Shown here: in pieces, positions 58,179 through 64,000 of the stretch
Layout: every line of letters starts with the position of its first letter
Numbering within the stretch: position 1 is the first letter of the stretch
Assembly: GCF_023065955.2 (NCBI RefSeq)
Contig: NC_079873.1
Coordinates: 94,154,128-94,218,127 of the forward strand
From: Ursus arctos
Lineage: Eukaryota; Chordata; Mammalia; Carnivora; Ursidae
Direction: 5' to 3'
Length of the DNA stretch: 64,000 nt
Translations under genes and position numbers: made by a program
Notes under the pieces: generated by a model
What the model saw: only the letters and a program-made list of their open reading frames with translations
Told to the model about the DNA's origin: nothing
The model's database searches: none

Positions 58179-59330
58179 GGTCATGGTTATTTCAGATACT
58201 TTTAAAGCAATTGGATGTATAAAAATTTGAGTTTGGCTCCAGCAGGCTTTCAGGGTAATGGGTCTCAGCCTGAGGTAAAGAAATAAGACAACCTCGGGGT
58301 CAATAGACTGAGGTTATTTTTGGCTCATTCGTATAACCTACTCAAAGTCATCAAGCCAGAAAAAAACATCATCTTCTGAACCCAAATTCGTATTTCCTGT
58401 TGGAATAAAATATTAGCACTGGAGATAAGTAGTAATGCTTAAGCAATTACTTTACTAGAGTTAACTAGAAGTGACTCAGAAAATTGGCAAATCCAGAAAA
58501 TTGAAAAATCACTCTTCTCAACACTAGCTTCTTATCTCCTTTGAAGAATGAGTTAATACAAGAGATAGTTAATGGTATCTAAGTAACAAGGTAAGCAGAG
58601 ATATAAGGTGATCATGACGTTAGACCAGGAAATGGAAAAGAAATGATCTTCACGTGTAAATTCTTCTCCGTTGTCGAATTAGTGAATTAGTCCAATACGG
58701 AATTAACCATACCTAGGTACCTATTTTATCAGAGGTATCTAGACGTAACAAGATGCACTGGTATATTGATGGTGTTGAAAGAAAACATTCTTCTCACTTC
58801 TAAATTTTCATATCTTTTTAGAATGTGGAAGTAGTACTATAATCAGCTAGATTTATTGTGTTTGGTTTATGTAGAGAATTATATACTATCTGAATGATGA
58901 GGTGAAGGCAGGGAGCTGAAAAACAGATACTTCTCAATTTTTTTCTCATTGAAGTGTAATAGTAATATAATTAGTGGTAATTGGGTAGCTGTTTAAAGAC
59001 AACTGGGGAAACAACCAGAAAAGTAACTGAAATCCGGATGCTGAAAAGCAGGTTCTTCTGAAGTGCAACTTATTTCTTCTTGAAATAAGATATTGGAAAG
59101 GTAGGTAAATGGTAAATAAGTCACGAAGGCATGGAATGGTAGATAAAACTTAACTAGAGATAACTAGATATAACTGGAAAACTTCCTGAAGCTCAAATGC
59201 TGAAAAACACATACATCTTATCTCTCAAATCTTTTTTTAAAGGCAGAATTAGTTATTGCTAGTAATAATTAGTGGTATATAACTACATCGTGTAAACTAT
59301 GGCTATCTAGAGATGAGAATAATTAGTTAA

Positions 59331-59532
59331 GGGGCGCCTGGGTGGCTCAGTCGGTAAGCAGTTGACTCTTGATTTCAGCTCAGATCATGATCTCAGGGTC
59401 CCGGGATTGAGCCCCACATCAGGCTCCCTGATCAGCAGGGAGTCTGCTTGTGGATTCTCTCTCTCTACCCCTGCCCCCCACTCTTGCTCTCTCTGTCCCT
59501 CTCAATAAATAAATAAATAAAATCTTTAAAGA
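59331..59532 (+). mobile_element. CanSINE, counterpart of 25804
   Basis: CT domain and tail differ noticeably from unit 1. Confidence 0.92.
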
Positions 59533-60254
59533 AAAGAATAACTAGTTAAATCTGTGGATATGAAAAACACAACCGTACCAACTACAAATTCTCATCTCTT
59601 CCTGGAAAAATGAATTACTTCTGCAGATTCTCATTGTACTTTTGTAAATACTTAATTAGAGACAACCAGAGATAATAAGAATAACTAGTTGAAGGCAGGA
59701 AGCTAAAAATCAAGTTCTTTGCAACTCTAAATTTACATGTTAGTGCCCTATATATCTGGTGGTACCTTAATCTTTTGTAACCTCGGGATAAATGATGATA
59801 TTCGAATAATGAGTCAAAACCAGGACACTGAAGAAAAGTGGTTGAATCCAAGAATTTGATAAGAATTCTTCCCAACACTACCTTCTTATCTAGAGTGTGA
59901 ATCATGAGTTAGTACTACAGATCAGTACTTATACCCAGGAAACTAGTTAATTGGAGAGAGATATGTAAATGAAGCCAACGAGTGAAAACACATTCTTGTT
60001 ATAACTGACTTCTTTCTCGTTAGCATAATCAGTTAGTTCTATATAACTAGTTGTACCTAGGAACTACCAAACTGGAGACAACTAAAGATAACTAGCGCAG
60101 AAGCTAGAAAACACATCCTTTACAACAATTTTAAATCCCTACTTCTTAAAAAAAAAAAAAGAATGTGTACTCTAGATCAAATAGCTATAGTGGTACCTAG
60201 GTGGGTGATAAAGTTAACGGGAAATTACCAGAGGATATTTAAAACCAGAAATTG

Positions 60255-60372
60255 GAGGCACCCGGCTGGTTCAGTGGGTAGAGCATATGATTCTTGATCT
60301 CAGGGTCATGCATTGGAGCCCCACGTTGAGGGCAGAGTGTACTTAAAAAAATTAAAATAAATAAATAAAATA
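60255..60372 (+). mobile_element. CanSINE short, counterpart of 26727
   Basis: Same site. Confidence 0.85.
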
Positions 60373-61268
60373 AGACCTTGAACATTCATGAGTCACCACT
60401 CTAAGCTCTTCTCCTTTGGTATAAGAATGAGTTAGTACTATAGGCAGCTTGTGTACTTATTTTACCAGTTAATTAGAGGCAACTGGATATGATTAGAAAA
60501 AGTATTTGAAGCCCGAGAGCTGAAAAACACAGCCTTGTAATACTTTGTTCTAATTCTTTGCTGGAACACTGCCTCAGAACTACAGAGCCTAGAAGCGAGA
60601 CTATAGAGGTAGCATCTAAAAAACTAGCTCTCTATGGGTAACTGGAGGTAACTAGAATGACTAGAGTAAGCCAGAAAAAAAAAAGCACTCTTCTCAACTC
60701 TAATCATATTTCTTGTTGGCATAATGCGTTAGTACTTTGACAACTCATGACACCTGGGGGATGAGTAAACTACGGTTGTGATAATTAAAATAATTAGTTG
60801 AATCCAGCAAGTTGAAAACATGTTCTACTCACCTCTTCTTATTTCTCTTTGGGATAATGAGTTACCTCTACAGATAACCAGGTGATCAAAGGAACTAGTT
60901 AACTAGAAATAAGTGGAGATAAGTAGAAAAACTGGTAGAAGCCAATAACCTAAAAAACATTTTATTCAAATTTAAATTCCTATTACCAGTGGAAAAATGA
61001 GTGACTAGTATGCTCATCTAGTGGCACCTAGGTCATTAGTTAAATGGAGCTAAGTAAAAGTAACCAGAATAAATATTTGGGACCAGGAAGTGAATCAAGA
61101 CATTATTCTCAAATCCAACGTCTATTTCTTTTGATAATATTGAGTTAGTACTGTTGAGAATAGTAGAAACTATTTACTAAGAGGTAGCTAGATATGCTGA
61201 GAAGAATAATTGAAGTAGGAAGTTGAAAAACCATTCGTATCACTAGCATGTATTAATTCTTACTATTT

Positions 61269-61442
61269 TATTTTTTAAAGAGTTATTTATTTGAGAGAGA
61301 GAGAGAACACGAGCCAGGGAGAGGGGCAGAGGGAGAAGCAGAATCCCTGCTGAGCAGGGAGCCCAATGTGGGCCTCGATCCCGGGACTCCAGGATCATGA
61401 TCTGAGCTGAAGGCAGACAACGCCTGAGCCGCCCAGGTGCCC
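61269..61442 (-). mobile_element. CanSINE, counterpart of 27747
   Basis: Same site. Confidence 0.9.
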
Positions 61443-61460
61443 CTAATTCTGACTATTTTT

Positions 61461-61863
61461 TGTAAAGATTGATTGATTGATTTGAGAGAGAGAGAGCATG
61501 AGCAGGAGGGGCAGAGAGAGGGAGAGTCCCAAGCAGACTCCACAACAAGCAGAGAGCCCACTGGGGCTAGATCTCACCACCCCAAGACCATGACTGAGCA
61601 GAAACCAAGAGTCAGGGGCCCCTGGGTGGCTCAGCTGGTTAAGTGTCTGCCTTTGGCTTGGGTCATGGTCCTGGAGTCCCAGGATCAAGTCCCACATCGG
61701 GCACCCTGCTCAGCAGGGAGCCTGCTTCTCCCTCTGCCCTTCACCCTGCTCATGTTCTCTCTCGCTCTCTCTCTCTCTCTCAAATAAGTGAATAAATAAA
61801 GTGTTTAAAAAAAACAAGAAACCAAGAGTCAGTTGCTCAACCGACTACACCACCCAAGCACCC
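61461..61863 (-). mobile_element. Split CanSINE, counterpart of 27939
   Basis: Same nested arrangement, so nesting pre-dates the duplication. Confidence 0.92.
61614..61816 (+). mobile_element. Nested CanSINE, counterpart of 28092
   Basis: Same site. Confidence 0.93.
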
Positions 61864-62465
61864 CAATTCTTACTATTTTATTTATATTTATTTATCCATC
61901 AGGTCATTTATTCTTGCTATTACTTATTTATTCTTGCCATTATTTCTTTATTTAGCACTATAAATAGCTATTGTAGCTCGGTAACTAGTTTACTAGGGAT
62001 AGCTAAAGATACCAGGAAATTTGTTTGAAAAACCATTTCTCACAATCCTGATTCTTATCTCTATGGTCCTAGATTTAGTGGTACAGATTACCTAGCATTG
62101 GGCAACTAGTTAAACTAGAATAACTACAGATGAATAGTTGAAGCTAGAATGTAGAAACCGCAGTACACTCAGCCAAAAATTCTTATTTACCATTGAAATA
62201 ATACATCAGTTCCTTAATTTTCTAAGACCGGTTAGGGAAAAAGTCGTAAGGTAGCTGAATTCTTCAGCCCTCTATTGCAAAAAATTTCTTTACTTCGCCA
62301 TCAAGCTATTCAGCAAGCCATAAGATTAAAAAGAAATAAAAACCAAGAAGCAAGGATCTAGCTATGAAGCCAAAATAACTCTCTGGAAGACCAGTCTGGC
62401 AAGAGGGCAATAAGCACAGTTCGTATGAAACATTACAAAATGCCTTAAGAAGCACATAAAGTTAG

Positions 62466-62660
62466 AGGCTCCTGGGGGACTCACTCGGTGAAGCATCTGC
62501 CTTCAGCTCAGGTCATGATCCCAGGGTTGTAGGATCGAGTCTTGCATCGGGGTCCCTGCTCAGTGGGGAGCCTGCTTCTCCCTCTGCCTGCTGCTCCCTC
62601 TGCTTGTGCTCTCTCTCTCTCTCTGACAAATAAATAAATGAAATCTTAAAAAAAAAAAAG
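62466..62660 (+). mobile_element. CanSINE, counterpart of 28944
   Basis: Same site. Confidence 0.92.
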
Positions 62661-62765
62661 GAGTACATAAAGTTAGGTTTGGAACTAAATGCAAATATGA
62701 ATTGTGCTATGTCTGAGTATGTACTAACCCAGAAAAGAGAGGTGGAATGAGTTATAAAGGGCAGT

Positions 62766-62961
62766 TTATTTATTTTTTAAAAAGATTTTATTTATTTATT
62801 TTTGTGAGAGAGAGAGTGAGAACGAGTGGGGGAGAGGGGCAGAGGGAGAAGCAAACTCCCTGCTGAGCAGGGAGCCTGATGTGGGGCTCAATCCCAGGAC
62901 CCTGGGATCATGACCTGGGCCGAAGGCAGATGCTTTGCCGACTGAGCCACCCAGGAGCCCC
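62766..62961 (-). mobile_element. CanSINE, counterpart of 29247
   Basis: Same site. Confidence 0.92.
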
Positions 62962-62992
62962 AAAGGGCAGTGTGTTAAAAAATTCTGGTTCA

Positions 62993-63215
62993 AGGTTGCC
63001 TGGGTGGCTTAGTCAGTGAAGTGTCTGATTCTTGAATTTGGCTCAGGTCATGATCTCAGGGTTGTGAGATGGAGCCCATATCTGACTCTAGGCTCAGTGG
63101 GGAGTCTGCTTGAATGTCTCTCTCTCCCCCTCTCCCTCTGCCCCTACCCCTGAGTGCAAGCTTCCCCCCCTTCTCTCTCTCTCTCAAATAAATAAATAAA
63201 TCTTAAAAAAAATTT
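62993..63215 (+). mobile_element. CanSINE, counterpart of 29474
   Basis: Shorter CT run. Confidence 0.92.
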
Positions 63216-63825
63216 TAACATTCTGGTTCAGCATGGGAAATGTTAAGGTTTCTTTCATTTCAGCACAAAACAGTTTTCATTAAAATTGTCCTTACTCAAT
63301 GAAAGTAGGACCAGATAAAGGACTAGCTGGGTGATAGGGCAGTAGCCAACGAAAGTCACCTTGAAATGAAAACTGGATCACTCAGGAAAAGGGACAGGGC
63401 TTCTGTGACCTTCTCCTGAGCCTACACATCTATCTAGATGCTATATTCGGCTCAAAATCGATGGGCTCCGTTACTGATATATATCAGGTGACCCACGAAG
63501 CACGCTTGGTATTAAAAGTAGCAATATAAGTGAACCTGTGAAAACAAAGTCCATGAAAGCGGAAGCTCAAAATGTCCTGCTCCTTCTAATCGGCCAGAGT
63601 AAAACCATGTCTCCAGGAGAATGAGGCAGAAATTAAAAATGGAAGGAATGTGATTAATCTGGAGGCAATGGAATGTGGTCTTGAGAGAAAATAATAAAAC
63701 AATTCATAGCACAATTTTAATAAGACTTCCACCTTCCCATTCTGGTTGTAAAGAGTACTCCCAGAGGATTCTAACACAGATAGTTTTTTTTTTAATTAGA
63801 AATTAGAAAAAATTCTAACACAGAT

Positions 63826-64000
63826 AGTTTTATTTATTTATTTATTTGAGAGAGAGAGAGAGAGCATGTTCACATGTGCACAAGTGGGGGAGGGCAGATG
63901 GAGAAGGGCAAGCGGACTCCAAGCTGAGCAGGGAGCCCGATGTGGGGCTTGATCCCAGGACCTGGAGATCATGACCTGAGCCCAAGTCAGACGCTTCACT
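63826..64000 (-). mobile_element. CanSINE, counterpart of 30308, cut by window end
   Basis: Matches 30308-30489; the duplication continues beyond the window. Confidence 0.9.

Larger units (their letters stand above)
56329..62220. repeat. Degenerate ~140-bp tandem satellite array, copy 2
   Basis: Counterpart of 23021-28700, same unit order. Differences are point changes and small gaps (for example a shortened run near 61058), with no gain or loss of whole units that I can see. Confidence 0.8.
45155..64000 (+). repeat. Tandem segmental duplication, unit 2 (incomplete, runs off window)
   Basis: Counterpart of 12033-30489. Differences seen by eye are roughly 1 per 100 bases in the L1 part and fewer around the CpG island, plus microsatellite length changes, a ~21-bp deletion in its first SINE, and SINE presence/absence. 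It is not a verbatim copy, which argues against trivial read duplication but not against two haplotypes placed in tandem. Confidence 0.93.

Overview
This is vertebrate nuclear DNA, almost certainly from a caniform carnivore and most likely a bear. It is saturated with tRNA-Lys-derived CanSINEs whose head reads ggggcgcctgggtggctcag and whose tail is CT-rich, then AAATAAATAAAATCTTT-A(n). Many belong to the young sub-type with 'cacagcggttaagcgtctgcc' and 'tctctatctctgtcaaataaa', which I associate with ursids. Carnivore L1, MIR, L2 and MaLR remnants fill most of the rest. The recognisable gene content places the window on the X chromosome, in the region equivalent to human Xq24 (NKAP next to the RHOXF homeobox cluster).

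Layout. 1-7238: intron 1 of NKAP (minus strand), made of an old L1 with SINEs inserted. 7239-7606: NKAP coding exon 1, inside a CpG island. 7.9-12.0 kb: L1 and SINE spacer. 12033-45154: first unit of a direct tandem duplication of about 33 kb. 45155 to the window end at 64000: second unit, which matches 12033-30489 and runs off the window. Each unit carries a CpG island with the first coding exons of a RHOXF1-like homeobox gene (minus strand; 17.7-19.0 kb and 51.3-52.5 kb). Upstream of that gene lies a degenerate ~140-bp tandem repeat (21.1-28.7 kb and 54.6-62.2 kb). 30.5-45.15 kb is seen only once here and holds two MaLR LTRs, L2, MIR, L1 and SINEs, with no gene I can name.

Genes. NKAP exon 1 is clear: an SR-rich N-terminus and a proper splice donor. 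The RHOXF1-like gene has three exons that join in phase: 82 nt from the ATG, 325 nt, and the homeodomain exon. The homeodomain is cut short. The usual 46-nt third exon has no GT donor at its expected end, and I found no WFxNxR exon (recognition helix) downstream. Read through, exon 3 ends after 12 more residues and is followed by an AATAAA signal, giving a predicted 161-residue protein with helices 1-2 only. All coding bases are the same in both copies.

The main points of interest are the lineage-specific RHOXF1 tandem duplication with a short-microhomology junction, the truncated homeodomain, the unnamed ~140-bp satellite, and four copy-private SINE insertions. The private SINEs either date the duplication or show that the two copies are separated haplotypes in the assembly. 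No bacterial, viral or CRISPR features are present.
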